NCBI GenBank assembly: GCA_023229605.1
Contig: JALNYY010000014.1
Location: 1 to 47,518 of the forward strand
Reading direction: 5' to 3'
From: Methylobacter sp.
GTDB lineage: Bacteria > Pseudomonadota > Gammaproteobacteria > Methylococcales > Methylomonadaceae
DNA length: 47,518 nt
Within the stretch, counting starts at the first letter, position 1, and every line of letters starts with the position of its first letter. A program made the translations under genes and the position numbers. The notes beneath the pieces were generated by a model. It did not search any database, was not told the DNA's origin, and saw nothing but the letters and a program-made list of their open reading frames with translations. Below, piece after piece: positions 17,384 to 24,943 of the stretch.

Positions 17384-17701
17384 TTATTAGCAGTATATCC
17401 TGAGCAAAGTAAACCCTCTTCGGGTGGCATGGCCTTACCATGAAACAGCCGCTGTTTGAGGCAATTTTTTGTATTTTCAGGTCTTTGCAAACCATTGAAT
17501 TTACAGATACAAAAAACTGTTTCTTGAGAGGCTTTCCACTTAAGCCGGGGCTCATTGCTAAGGGATGAGCATGAAATAACTTGAACAACTCGTACCGTAA
17601 GTTTGCAGCCGGAGTGCAAGCTTTGCTTGCGTTAGCAGGCGAAGCCTGCACTCCGGCTATTGGTAACAAGTTAAGCCTTAAGTTGGTCGCCAGCCTTGAA
17701 G
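17384..17701. other. intergenic region after purK holding inverted repeats
   Basis: No gene is supported. Besides the Y-shaped palindrome at 17607-17658 there is a 10-bp perfect inverted repeat TTTTTTGTAT (17465-17474) with ATACAAAAAA (17507-17516). It separates the convergent purK and mazF remnant and marks the left edge of the accessory island. Confidence 0.5.
17607..17658. repeat. Y-shaped REP-like palindrome with two internal hairpins
   Basis: Outer arms AGCCGGAGT (17607-17615) and ACTCCGGCT (17650-17658) enclose two perfect 6-bp hairpins, each with a 3-base loop: GCAAGC-TTT-GCTTGC (17616-17630) and GCAGGC-GAA-GCCTGC (17635-17649). A 4-base linker (GTTA) joins them. A single strand could fold as a three-way junction. 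I read it as a palindromic interspersed repeat. Confidence 0.7.
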
Positions 17702-18056
17702 TTACAAAATCTCATTAAAACCCAGCAAAGGCAATAACCTTTGCAAAACGGCAGTGAAACAGGCTTTGTCGGCGGTCAAAATGAACTTAACCTTACGTTC
17801 CCGCCATGACAGTGTTTGCACAATGGATGATGCCACGACAGAGGGCTTATCCAGGCCGGAAACAGGAACTTCGGAGAGAGTGTTTAATGCTGGTGCTGAT
17901 AGGGCAACAAATAACCAGCCCTGATTGTTTTGCATAGGCTTTGGACGACAGAATCAGTGCGGGGCGATACTTTCCCGCCTCTTTGCCTTTCTGGGGTTCA
18001 AAATCCAACCAAACAACATCCCTTCTATCGGGAATATAGGACTGCTCTTTAGTCAT
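17702..18056 (-). pseudogene. mazF: MazF/PemK-type endoribonuclease toxin, frameshifted
   Basis: The first frame (18056 down to 17847) encodes a good MazF N-terminus: YIPDRRDVVWLDFEPQKGKE, then KYRPALILSSKAYAKQSGL and CCPISTSI. The frame then breaks, while the remaining family pattern (LSEVPVSGLDKPSVVASS, then LSWRERKVKFI) continues in a second frame to a stop at 17702. The break falls at a GAGAGAG run (17874-17880; CTCTCTC in the coding sense). Restoring one lost CT unit gives an unbroken reading through IKHSLSEVPV at about 118 residues, normal for MazF. As written, translation ends after about 69 residues, so the ribonuclease should be inactive. It overlaps the mazE stop by eight bases. A sequencing error is possible but needs a two-base slip. 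Confidence 0.8.
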
Positions 18057-18303
18057 ATTCAGCTTCTAAAAGGTTGGTAACCGCCAACTCGGCATGATCC
18101 GGGTTCAAACCCTTAATGATTTCATCTTCGCTAAAGGGCATGGCTTGTCTTGATGGTTTAACCTTTTTAACTACAAAGCCCTCTTCATTGACCTCGATTT
18201 GCACTTCATCGCCCGATTGAAAATGAGGTATGTCCCGCAATAACCCGGAAACCCGAAGCGCCAAGCCATTGCCCCATTTCTGGATTTTAGTATTAACAAG
18301 CAT
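18049..18303 (-). CDS. mazE: MazE-type antitoxin (AbrB/SpoVT fold)
   Basis: Antitoxin of a type II module: binds the MazF toxin with its C-terminus and the operon promoter with its N-terminal swapped-hairpin fold. The 84-residue protein begins MLVNTKIQKWGNGLALRVS, the MazE/AbrB pattern, and continues through a beta hairpin (GDEVQIEVNEEGFVVKKVK) to an acidic helical tail ending LLEAEYD. An in-frame extension to 18387 exists, but ATG 18303 is chosen because AGGAG lies just upstream and a promoter sits between 18338 and 18366. It overlaps the broken mazF, so the antitoxin is intact while its partner is not. Confidence 0.88.
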   Translation of the reverse strand: MLVNTKIQKWGNGLALRVSGLLRDIPHFQSGDEVQIEVNEEGFVVKKVKPSRQAMPFSEDEIIKGLNPDHAELAVTNLLEAEYD

Positions 18304-18316
18304 ATTGACTCCTGAA

Positions 18317-18366
18317 GTAGATACTATGTAGATATAGACTATAGGCTTAAAATTTTGAAAGGGCAA
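18317..18366 (-). promoter_or_regulatory. mazE promoter and candidate autoregulatory operator
   Basis: On the minus strand TTGCCC (18361-18366) and TATAGT (18338-18343) form a sigma-70 promoter with a 17-base spacer. Just downstream GTAGATA occurs twice on the plus strand (18317-18323 and 18328-18334) with an 11-base period, one helical turn, as expected for MazE binding. Operator function is inferred from position. Confidence 0.6.
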
Positions 18367-18396
18367 TAAATCTCCATAACTACGCACTCAGTCTAC

Positions 18397-18699
18397 TTAA
18401 GCCGCCTCACGCGGCAAAACTTCCTTCTCAATAGCGGCCAAAGCTTGTTGCTCCGCCACGCGCAAGTCGTAAGCGGTTTGCAAACTCAGCCAGGATTGGG
18501 CGTCGCCGCCGAAATAACGCGCCAAGCGCAGTGCCGTATCAGGCGTAATGGAACGGCGTTCTTTGACAATTTCGTGCAGGCGAGTAGCAGGAACGTGCAG
18601 GGCATTCGCCAATGCGTTTACGCTCAGGCCAAGCGGAATCAGATAATCTTCCCGCAGAATTTCGCCAGGGTGAATGGGCCGCATACCGTTATGTATCAT
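18397..18699 (-). CDS. higA: HigA-family antitoxin (XRE helix-turn-helix)
   Basis: A 100-residue addiction-module antidote of the HigA/VapI group. MRPIHPGEILREDYLIPLGL is the diagnostic N-terminus, followed by the helix-turn-helix SVNALANALHVPATRLHEIVKERRSITPDTALRLARYFGG and a helical tail ending PREAA. It would bind its own promoter and neutralise the HigB ribonuclease encoded just upstream (higB stop 12 bases before this start, the usual toxin-first higBA order). GAGGAG precedes ATG 18699. The coding sequence is intact although the toxin gene is broken. Confidence 0.92.
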   Translation of the reverse strand: MIHNGMRPIHPGEILREDYLIPLGLSVNALANALHVPATRLHEIVKERRSITPDTALRLARYFGGDAQSWLSLQTAYDLRVAEQQALAAIEKEVLPREAA

Positions 18700-18711
18700 G
18701 TTTTTCTCTCC

Positions 18712-19004
18712 TCAATGGTAATCGACAATTTCAACATCAAAAGCATCGCCGTCCGCCCAGCGGAAACAGACGCGCCATTGGTCCTTGATGCGAATGCTGT
18801 ATTGCCCCGCACGGTCGCCTTTCAATGCTTCAAACCGATTGCCGGCGGACTTTGCAAAAACGCCAAAGTCGTTGCGCTATGCAATTGCAGCATTTCCATA
18901 GCAACGAAACACCGGTGTTTTCGCTCTAGCTCAGTATAGGACTTTAAAAGCTGAAAGGTACGCGTAGCGAAGTTCCCCCAAGTTATCCGTCCACGCTTTT
19001 CCAT
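18712..19004 (-). pseudogene. higB: HigB-type RNase toxin, frameshifted and decayed at the N-terminus
   Basis: The 3' part encodes a clear HigB/RelE-superfamily C-terminus in one frame: NRFEALKGDRAGQYSIRIKD, then QWRVCFRWADGDAFDVEIVDYH ending at 18712. The preceding family segment (MLQLHSATTLAFLQSPP) is in a different frame that runs into a stop at 18822. The join lies at 18841-18848, where adding one G (CCGCCGG to CCGCCGGG) would give the usual PPGNR. Upstream, the conserved N-terminal part is hard to align and the stretch before MLQLHS seems to have lost several codons, so 19004 is only a nominal start. The toxin is very probably dead while higA is intact. Confidence 0.75.
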
Positions 19005-19016
19005 TGCACTACCGAG

Positions 19017-21428
19017 CTAACGACTCATTTGCCATTTCCACTGATGAATTGCCTCTGTTGCAACTGCATCGGTTAGCCATACAGCCTTTTTAATAATGTT
19101 AGCATTTTCATTTTTAGGTAACTCTGGGTTGCACAGCTGTTTGCACATATCTATCAAATTTTTATACGGTATGGACTTTTTACTAAATAACGTGTTATTG
19201 CGATACCACCCCAGTTCTTTTAACTGCATCTTGACTAAAGCCATATAAATATATTTTGAATAACTTAGGTTAAGTTCCATATTGACATATTCACGAAAAA
19301 CATCCGCTTCAACAATAATATCTGAGATATTCATAATATCTTGAATAATCTTCATAATGGCTTTGGTGTCTATATTACTAAAGGCTTTTTCAGGGGTGGT
19401 ATAAACCATTTTATCAACTCGAACTACTTTTCCTTCTTCCATTAGATTGTTTAATAGAAAAGTAGCATGATTTGTACTTTTACTCCGAAGTCGTTCTGCT
19501 ATTTCCTGTTTGGTCATGGCAACTTTTGATTCATTAAGTACTTTTATAATGACATCAGTTTGGGTAATGCGTTTTAAATTTTGATCAAGACTGACACTAT
19601 CCGAACCTGATTGGCCTTCAAAATAAAGCCCGTATTCTTCACCATACTCTCTAATCAAATGGCGCAAGGTAAAATATTCTATTTCACAGCGTTGATCTTT
19701 AGTTTGGTAAAAATAATCGTGTAAGTGCAGAGCTTTCAATTGGTGTTGTTTAAAATAATCAAGCAAATCTTGCATGACTTCAGGCATATCAATCTGCTCA
19801 AGGTCAAGAAACATTAAATTCCGAAATGTTCCTAGGCCGCATAAATAAATAAATTCAGAATCATGGAAGCCGTGAGTAGCTCTTGTTTCATCAATTTTTT
19901 TAGACAAAAAACCATTTTTATTTGCTATTCTGGCAATGTCTTTCCAAGGTAAGCCTGAGGGATGAAAAGACAAGACATGAGCCACCGCTTCATATCTATT
20001 AAGTTTTCTTGGGTAAATACCTTGTTCGGTTATTTCAATTTTATCGTTTTTTTCAAGTTGGTTAATGCCATGAATTGCGGCAGCTTTACTGTAACCATAA
20101 TTTGACATCAGTTCATTGATAATGATTTCGTTGGCAACAGGCGATGGATTAATACAAAAAATAGGATTAAGGATTTTATTGCTGATTTTTGGGATCATTA
20201 TCTCGCGAATGCTACCCTTTTCAACTTGGCAACATAGTTCGATAAATGCGTAGAATAATTTATCTGTTATGAAGCATTTAGATAAATTGGGTAACAATAC
20301 CGTTAAATCTTCGGTCATTTTTTCGCGGATATTTGCCCATAAAACTTTGGATTGTATTGTCAAATGCAACGGCAAATTAGTATTGATAGTTTTTTCAAGT
20401 TGGCGTATTCGTTCCCTTGTCACCTTATAGCGATTTCCGACTTCCTCAAGCGACTCATGTTGATGATTAAATCCCCAACGCGAAAGGGCAATATCCATTT
20501 TTATGTCATTCAATGACCATAAATAGCCTTCGACATCTTCTATTAAGGTGTTATCTATTTCATTAAACTCAATTGAATAATTATCGTTAAATAACGCTGA
20601 CTTTTGCGTTTGTTTTTCTAAAAAACCAGGCAATTGTTTCTTGAACTCAATTAGTTGATTAACATACAACTTACCTACAGCTGGTAGTTTTGAAAAGTAA
20701 ATAGGGTCAATTTCAATAATGTCTTGCACGGTACTTACATTGCCTATCGCTGTTGAAATTCTTTTTATGAGTCTTTGATATTGGGTCGATAAAGCAAGCT
20801 GATTTAATGGCGTTTCTAACTGTGCTGATGAAAGCGTGATTTGTGGCGGTAATTCTTCTATTCCTTCAATATCACTATTGGAGTGATTAATATCTGTAGG
20901 TGAAAGAGCATTCTGTAGGTTTATTAGTGACTCAATATACAATTTACCTACGGTAGGTAATTTTGAAAAACCAGCAACGTCAATCTCAATAATATCTTGA
21001 ACCGTCTCGATATTATCCATTACCGCTGAAATTCTTTTGATGAGCTTTTGATATTTGGGCGATAAAGCAAGCCTGTTTATTGGAGTTTCAAAATCGTAGC
21101 TATTATCGGTCGATGTAAAAATATCTTCTATAAAAACAGAGTTTGGTTCTTGTTTTAGTTTGTTTAGCAAGTATGGCAATTCTTTTTTAAATTCAGTCAG
21201 CGTGTCAACGTATAGTTTCCCAACGCCTTGGCATTTTGAAAATTGATAGGGTTCAAGACCAAAAATATCACCAACAGTTTCAACAATAAATTTATCACCT
21301 AATGAATTATTAAAACCGTTAAGCCCCATTATTCGTTTAATCAATTTTTCATAATTATAGGGGAGCGTAAGACTGGTTAAAGGTGTCTGATAGTATTCTG
21401 AAATATCTATTTCGATATTTTCATCCAT
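19017..21428 (-). CDS. large putative transcription-like DNA-binding protein: three alpha-CTD-like repeats plus sigma region-4-like HTH
   Basis: I cannot name this 803-residue protein, but its architecture is legible. Three similar repeats at about 14-85, 114-175 and 205-268 share the pattern TPLxxLxLSxxYxxLIKRI ... TVxDIIEID ... FSKLPxVGKLYVxxLxxF. This resembles the helix-hairpin-helix C-terminal domain of the RNA polymerase alpha subunit. Residues 326-348 (SLEEVGNRYKVTRERIRQLE) closely match the region-4 helix-turn-helix of sigma-70 factors. About 475-545 looks like a HARE/winged-helix domain, and about 621-680 (TKQEIAERLRSK) is another winged helix. No enzyme motif is visible. AAGGATAAC precedes ATG 21428. 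It starts 21 bases after the nuclease-helicase gene, in the same AT-rich tract, so the two form an operon. Confidence 0.75.
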   Translation of the reverse strand: MDENIEIDISEYYQTPLTSLTLPYNYEKLIKRIMGLNGFNNSLGDKFIVETVGDIFGLEPYQFSKCQGVGKLYVDTLTEFKKELPYLLNKLKQEPNSVFIEDIFTSTDNSYDFETPINRLALSPKYQKLIKRISAVMDNIETVQDIIEIDVAGFSKLPTVGKLYIESLINLQNALSPTDINHSNSDIEGIEELPPQITLSSAQLETPLNQLALSTQYQRLIKRISTAIGNVSTVQDIIEIDPIYFSKLPAVGKLYVNQLIEFKKQLPGFLEKQTQKSALFNDNYSIEFNEIDNTLIEDVEGYLWSLNDIKMDIALSRWGFNHQHESLEEVGNRYKVTRERIRQLEKTINTNLPLHLTIQSKVLWANIREKMTEDLTVLLPNLSKCFITDKLFYAFIELCCQVEKGSIREIMIPKISNKILNPIFCINPSPVANEIIINELMSNYGYSKAAAIHGINQLEKNDKIEITEQGIYPRKLNRYEAVAHVLSFHPSGLPWKDIARIANKNGFLSKKIDETRATHGFHDSEFIYLCGLGTFRNLMFLDLEQIDMPEVMQDLLDYFKQHQLKALHLHDYFYQTKDQRCEIEYFTLRHLIREYGEEYGLYFEGQSGSDSVSLDQNLKRITQTDVIIKVLNESKVAMTKQEIAERLRSKSTNHATFLLNNLMEEGKVVRVDKMVYTTPEKAFSNIDTKAIMKIIQDIMNISDIIVEADVFREYVNMELNLSYSKYIYMALVKMQLKELGWYRNNTLFSKKSIPYKNLIDMCKQLCNPELPKNENANIIKKAVWLTDAVATEAIHQWKWQMSR

Positions 21429-21449
21429 AAAGTTATCCTTAATTATTCT

Positions 21450-23678
21450 TTATTTGTCCTGCAAGCAACTAAAAAAGCGGAACTCTGAGTTAAATACCCT
21501 CTTAATTTCTGCTCTGTCTTCGTCGGAAAGTGTTAATAAATCTTGCCGTTTTTTAATAATAGCTGAATATTTATCAATCAGTAATGATTCTTCATTTATA
21601 TCGGTCATTGTTGTATTAGTAGGCGATGCTATTTCAATGGATTCTGTAACAACTGGATGAATTGTTTCAACCGGTTTATTTTTTCCTACCAAGTAGTTTT
21701 CTAATTCGTTTTCACTGCCCAGCAATAGCTTAACTTCTGGTTCAGAACAAGCTAGTAAGCCGTTTTGTTGATTAGCTAAACTAATAGCTCTAAGAGTGGG
21801 AAAAATATTATTTTGCTGATAAAACACCAGGGCATAATCCAAGCATAGATTACGAAAAAAACTTTGATCATACTGTCCCGTTAATGCTGCTTCTAAGTAA
21901 CCAAAATATGAATCAAAGTGCGTGGCAATTTGGTCGGCGGTTATGTCAGTCAAAACAACTTCTACTTCATTAAGCTCAGGAATTTTATTGTAATCCTCGT
22001 AATATCTTCGTAATACTTCAATAGCTTGCATTCGTGATTTCAGACGATATTGTAGTTCTTCTATCAGTTGCAAAACTTGTGCGGCAGATTGGCTGTAATT
22101 CACTTCTAATGATGAATTATGTACAGTTTCTTTTTTGTCGCGTGGTGGCGATTCCCAACTATCTTTGTCAATGGGAATACTATTCACTCTTTTAGTAAGT
22201 TGATGTACTTCGTTTAAACGTTCTAACGAGCCAACAAAATCCAATACATGAACATAATCTTTATTCGGTGTTTTACGTAAACCTCTGCCTAGTTGTTGTA
22301 ACCAAACCGTATGCGATCCCGTATAACGCATAAAGACCAGTAGGTTAGTTTCTGGAATATCGATACCTTCATTAAATAAATCGCGCACTAAAATATAACG
22401 GTAATTACCTTCACGGAAATCACGAATATTTTGCCAGCGTTGTTGATCAGTCATTTTTGAATGGACAAAAGTCGCGCTACCTGCGGGGAAAAATTGAATG
22501 AGGTAATTTATGTGCGTAATACTGCGACAAAAGACAATGCCTTTAAGGTTGGGGATCTGTTTGTCCTGTACCGTTTTTTCTATGATACGAACAACTTCCT
22601 CGTCTTTTTTATGCAGAAAAAGACGTTGGTCTAAGTCACTAATTGACATGCCGCGATCAAGTTGGTCTATACGCGATTGATCCAAGTCATCCAGCAAGAC
22701 TAAATATTTCGGAAACGCCAGTTTATTATGACGCAACGCCCACGCTAAATCATATTTACCCACATGCCCTGCGGAACCGCCAAAGAATGCTAATACATCT
22801 TTATTGTCCTCACGAAACGGCGTCGCGGTAAGGCCTACCAGTAATTTAGGGTGAAAGTGTTCAACGACAGTTGCGTAAGTTATGGCGGGGGTATGATGGG
22901 CTTCATCAACAATCACAACGTCAAAAGTTTCTTTCTCTAGTGAGGTTATTTTGCTAAATAGCGTGTCGAAACTGCCGAAAACAAAGTCGGTATCCTCTGG
23001 GTCTGCGCCACCAAAACAAGCGGAAAATGAGTAAGTGCCAATGCCAAACACGTTTTTAAACGCGGTCACCGATTGCAATAGAATTTCAACTTGATGGGCT
23101 AAAAATAGCACACGCTTAACTTTGCCTTGTTGCAATATCTGTTTAAGTAAATGAGCAACGGTATAAGTTTTTCCTAAGCCTGTCGCCATTTCGATTAGTA
23201 AGCGATTTTTGCCATCGTTAAAGCGTGTCAAACTGTCTTGAATAACGGTTTCTTGATATTTTCTGGGTTTAATTTCGCGCCCAATTTCAGAATGCTTTTG
23301 GATCCATAAGTTTTGCAAACCATCACGATCAGTTAGCTCAACACCTAGCCTTAAAGCTCGAACTTTTACCTCTGAGGTGAAATAAGAGTTTGTTACCAAA
23401 ATCATGTTAGCGACATTGGCAAGTTTCGCGCCTGTGACTAACTGATTTAAGGCTTTAACATCAACGGTTGTTCCTGCGGTTCTTTGTTTAACTTCGATAG
23501 CAAATTTGCGCTTATTTTTATAGGCAAAAATATCAACACCGCCGTCACCGTGCTGAAACTCTTGTCCAACTTTAGTGATGATGGCATCACTCCAGCCAGC
23601 GGCAACAAAAACATCGCGGACGAAAATTTCAAAGTCAGACGGCGAAAGGAAATCAATTTTTTTAAAGTCGGTAATCAT
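21450..23678 (-). CDS. Mrr-type restriction endonuclease fused to SF2 DEAH helicase
   Basis: A 742-residue fusion. Residues about 10-130 are an Mrr/restriction-endonuclease-like PD-(D/E)XK domain, with D49 in GDGGVDIFAY and E62-V-K64 in FAIEVKQR, so the nuclease site looks complete. A superfamily 2 motor follows: Walker A MATGLGKT (164-171), DEAH (258-261), motif III TAT (284-286), motif IV GIVFCRS, and motif VI QQLGRGLRK (461-469), with YILVRDLFNEGIDIPE for motif V. The last ~230 residues are helical and unassigned. Such fusions cleave or translocate foreign DNA in restriction and related defence systems. No methyltransferase gene accompanies it here; its only operon partner is the alpha-CTD/sigma-4 protein. 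The upstream ribosome-binding site is weak. Confidence 0.88.
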   Translation of the reverse strand: MITDFKKIDFLSPSDFEIFVRDVFVAAGWSDAIITKVGQEFQHGDGGVDIFAYKNKRKFAIEVKQRTAGTTVDVKALNQLVTGAKLANVANMILVTNSYFTSEVKVRALRLGVELTDRDGLQNLWIQKHSEIGREIKPRKYQETVIQDSLTRFNDGKNRLLIEMATGLGKTYTVAHLLKQILQQGKVKRVLFLAHQVEILLQSVTAFKNVFGIGTYSFSACFGGADPEDTDFVFGSFDTLFSKITSLEKETFDVVIVDEAHHTPAITYATVVEHFHPKLLVGLTATPFREDNKDVLAFFGGSAGHVGKYDLAWALRHNKLAFPKYLVLLDDLDQSRIDQLDRGMSISDLDQRLFLHKKDEEVVRIIEKTVQDKQIPNLKGIVFCRSITHINYLIQFFPAGSATFVHSKMTDQQRWQNIRDFREGNYRYILVRDLFNEGIDIPETNLLVFMRYTGSHTVWLQQLGRGLRKTPNKDYVHVLDFVGSLERLNEVHQLTKRVNSIPIDKDSWESPPRDKKETVHNSSLEVNYSQSAAQVLQLIEELQYRLKSRMQAIEVLRRYYEDYNKIPELNEVEVVLTDITADQIATHFDSYFGYLEAALTGQYDQSFFRNLCLDYALVFYQQNNIFPTLRAISLANQQNGLLACSEPEVKLLLGSENELENYLVGKNKPVETIHPVVTESIEIASPTNTTMTDINEESLLIDKYSAIIKKRQDLLTLSDEDRAEIKRVFNSEFRFFSCLQDK

Positions 23679-23910
23679 ATGCGATAACGGTTTAGATAAA
23701 ATTAAGTCAGTTTTGATTTTGCATAAGTATTATGCTGCAAGGCTCTGAATAGAGCTTGACCACTTTACCATTGACCGACTTATAACGATTCTTAATATAT
23801 CCCGACAAGCTGTTGATGTGCAATTATTGTTCTGCCATGCAAAATGGGTGGACTGTGATTGATGGGCTTCGTACCTCAGCCCATCCTATCCTGTATACAG
23901 AAGCACAGGT

Positions 23911-24010
23911 AAAGTAGAAAGCAGGTTCTCACCAGTCCTTTTTATTTTTCATCTAGCCACTTTCCGGTATCCATACGGCTATGGAGAATACCAATGATGT
24001 CGATGTATTC
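23911..24010. repeat. direct repeat, copy 1 (parE 3' end)
   Basis: This 100-base stretch matches 24844-24943 at 93 positions without gaps. All seven differences are transitions. It includes the C-terminal 22 codons of a parE gene plus about 30 bases downstream. The two copies flank brnTA in the same orientation. Confidence 0.85.
23942..24010 (-). pseudogene. parE 3' remnant
   Basis: On the minus strand this encodes EYIDIIGILHSRMDTGKWLD then EK and a stop, identical in protein to the end of the intact parE at 24875. Homology stops abruptly at 24010, where REP-like sequence begins, so the rest of this copy is missing. Confidence 0.8.
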
Positions 24011-24020
24011 AGCCCTGTAG

Positions 24021-24045
24021 GTCAGGCATGCTTTTTATGCCTGAC
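24021..24045. repeat. REP-like hairpin beside the parE remnant
   Basis: GTCAGGCAT (24021-24029) and ATGCCTGAC (24037-24045) are perfectly complementary around a seven-base T-rich loop. It begins ten bases after the parE remnant is cut off, so it may mark the rearrangement junction. No T-run follows. Confidence 0.6.
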
Positions 24046-24232
24046 ATTTCCATACTTCAATAAAGCTATGGCTCCCGAACTTGCCCATTCCGGCCCATCA
24101 CGGAATAACAAAACGTCAGACAACGAAAAGCTTTTACCTGGACTTGATTGAGCTCATCACCTTCATAATTCGGCAAATCAAGCAAACCACACACCATTTG
24201 TATTTACAAAGACAATACATTGCGTTAATCTT

Positions 24233-24535
24233 ATGCATATGGATATTCACTACGAAAAAAACGGCGTCAGCTTTGTTTGGAATGCCCGCAAAGCTGCGGC
24301 AAACCCAATCAAACATGGCGGGATTTCTTTCGACCAAGCCACGGAAGCTTTCTTCGACCCGTTTTTAAAACTGGTTGATGCAGGCCGCAACCATGAATCG
24401 CGAGATGCGGTTATCGGCTACGATGAAAAAGGCCGGTTGCTGTTTGTTGTGCATATTGAGGTTGAAGGTGAGTTTATCCGGCTTATTTCGGCCCGCAAGG
24501 CCACGCTAACGGAGCGCAATTATTATGATTTCTGA
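24233..24535 (+). CDS. brnT: BrnT-family toxin
   Basis: Ribonuclease toxin of the BrnTA type II module, RelE-like in fold. The 100-residue protein contains the family patterns FVWNARKAAANPIKHGGISF and ATEAFFDP, then ESRDAVIGYDEKGRLLFVVH and IRLISARKATLTERNYYDF; the C-terminal ISARKAT ERxxY signature is diagnostic. Two in-frame ATGs (24233 and 24239) are possible and neither has a strong ribosome-binding site. It overlaps the antitoxin gene by 11 bases in the normal toxin-first order. The frame is intact, unlike the mazF and higB toxins to the left. Confidence 0.9.
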   Translation: MHMDIHYEKNGVSFVWNARKAAANPIKHGGISFDQATEAFFDPFLKLVDAGRNHESRDAVIGYDEKGRLLFVVHIEVEGEFIRLISARKATLTERNYYDF

Positions 24536-24803
24536 CACAGTTAAAAACCGCTTAATTAAAGACCGTCCCATGACCTCGATCACTTTGCGTATTCCGGTCG
24601 ATGTGGTGGAATCCATGAAGATTATTGCGCCCTGTAAAGGCTTTTCCGGCTATCAGCCATTATTAAAGTCGTACATTAGCGAGGGTTTGCGCCGAGACGA
24701 AGCGCAGTTTGCCTTGAGCAAGGAAGCCAAGTTAATTGCGGCACTAAAAAAGCTTGGCGTACCTGATAGCGTTATTGAAGAGGCGGCGCGTGAAGTTGCG
24801 TGA
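24525..24803 (+). CDS. brnA: BrnA/CopG-like antitoxin
   Basis: A 92-residue antitoxin partner of BrnT. Its middle reads MTSITLRIPVDVVESMKIIA, a ribbon-helix-helix-type beginning, followed by GFSGYQPLLKSYISEGLRRD and a C-terminal helix rich in Lys and Glu. This fits the BrnA/CopG antitoxins that bind the toxin and repress the operon. Overlap with brnT suggests coupled translation. The gene name rests on the partner and on general pattern, so the subfamily is less certain than for brnT. Confidence 0.8.
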   Translation: MISDTVKNRLIKDRPMTSITLRIPVDVVESMKIIAPCKGFSGYQPLLKSYISEGLRRDEAQFALSKEAKLIAALKKLGVPDSVIEEAAREVA

Positions 24804-24843
24804 CTCCAAAAAACCGTGAAAGAATGTAGCGCATAGGATGGGC

Positions 24844-24943
24844 AAAGTAAAAAGCGGGTTCTCACCAGTCCTTTTTATTTTTCATCTAGCCATTTTCCGG
24901 TATCCATGCGGCTATGAAGAATGCCAATGATGTCAATGTATTC
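24844..24943. repeat. direct repeat, copy 2 (within and after intact parE)
   Basis: Partner of 23911-24010; 93 of 100 positions agree. It covers the end of the intact parE and the short gap to brnA. Confidence 0.85.

Larger units (their letters stand above)
23679..24232. other. 554-base intergenic region with REP-like palindromes and a parE tail copy
   Basis: Contains the promoter region of the nuclease-helicase gene (right to left), a small palindrome GATGGGCT/AGCCCATC (23861-23868 and 23878-23885), a 100-base copy of the end of parE (23911-24010) and a hairpin (24021-24045). From 24046 to 24232 I see only the leader of brnT and no other gene. Confidence 0.55.

Noticed and set aside
17874..17880. 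Programmed frameshift expressing full-length MazF
   Set aside because: No slippery heptamer with a downstream pseudoknot or Shine-Dalgarno-like stimulator is visible, so a slip mutation or sequencing error is simpler.
20600..21420. CRISPR-like or tandem DNA repeat in the AT-rich gene
   Set aside because: The periodic similarity is three protein repeats of about 62 residues with diverged DNA, not identical repeats with spacers.
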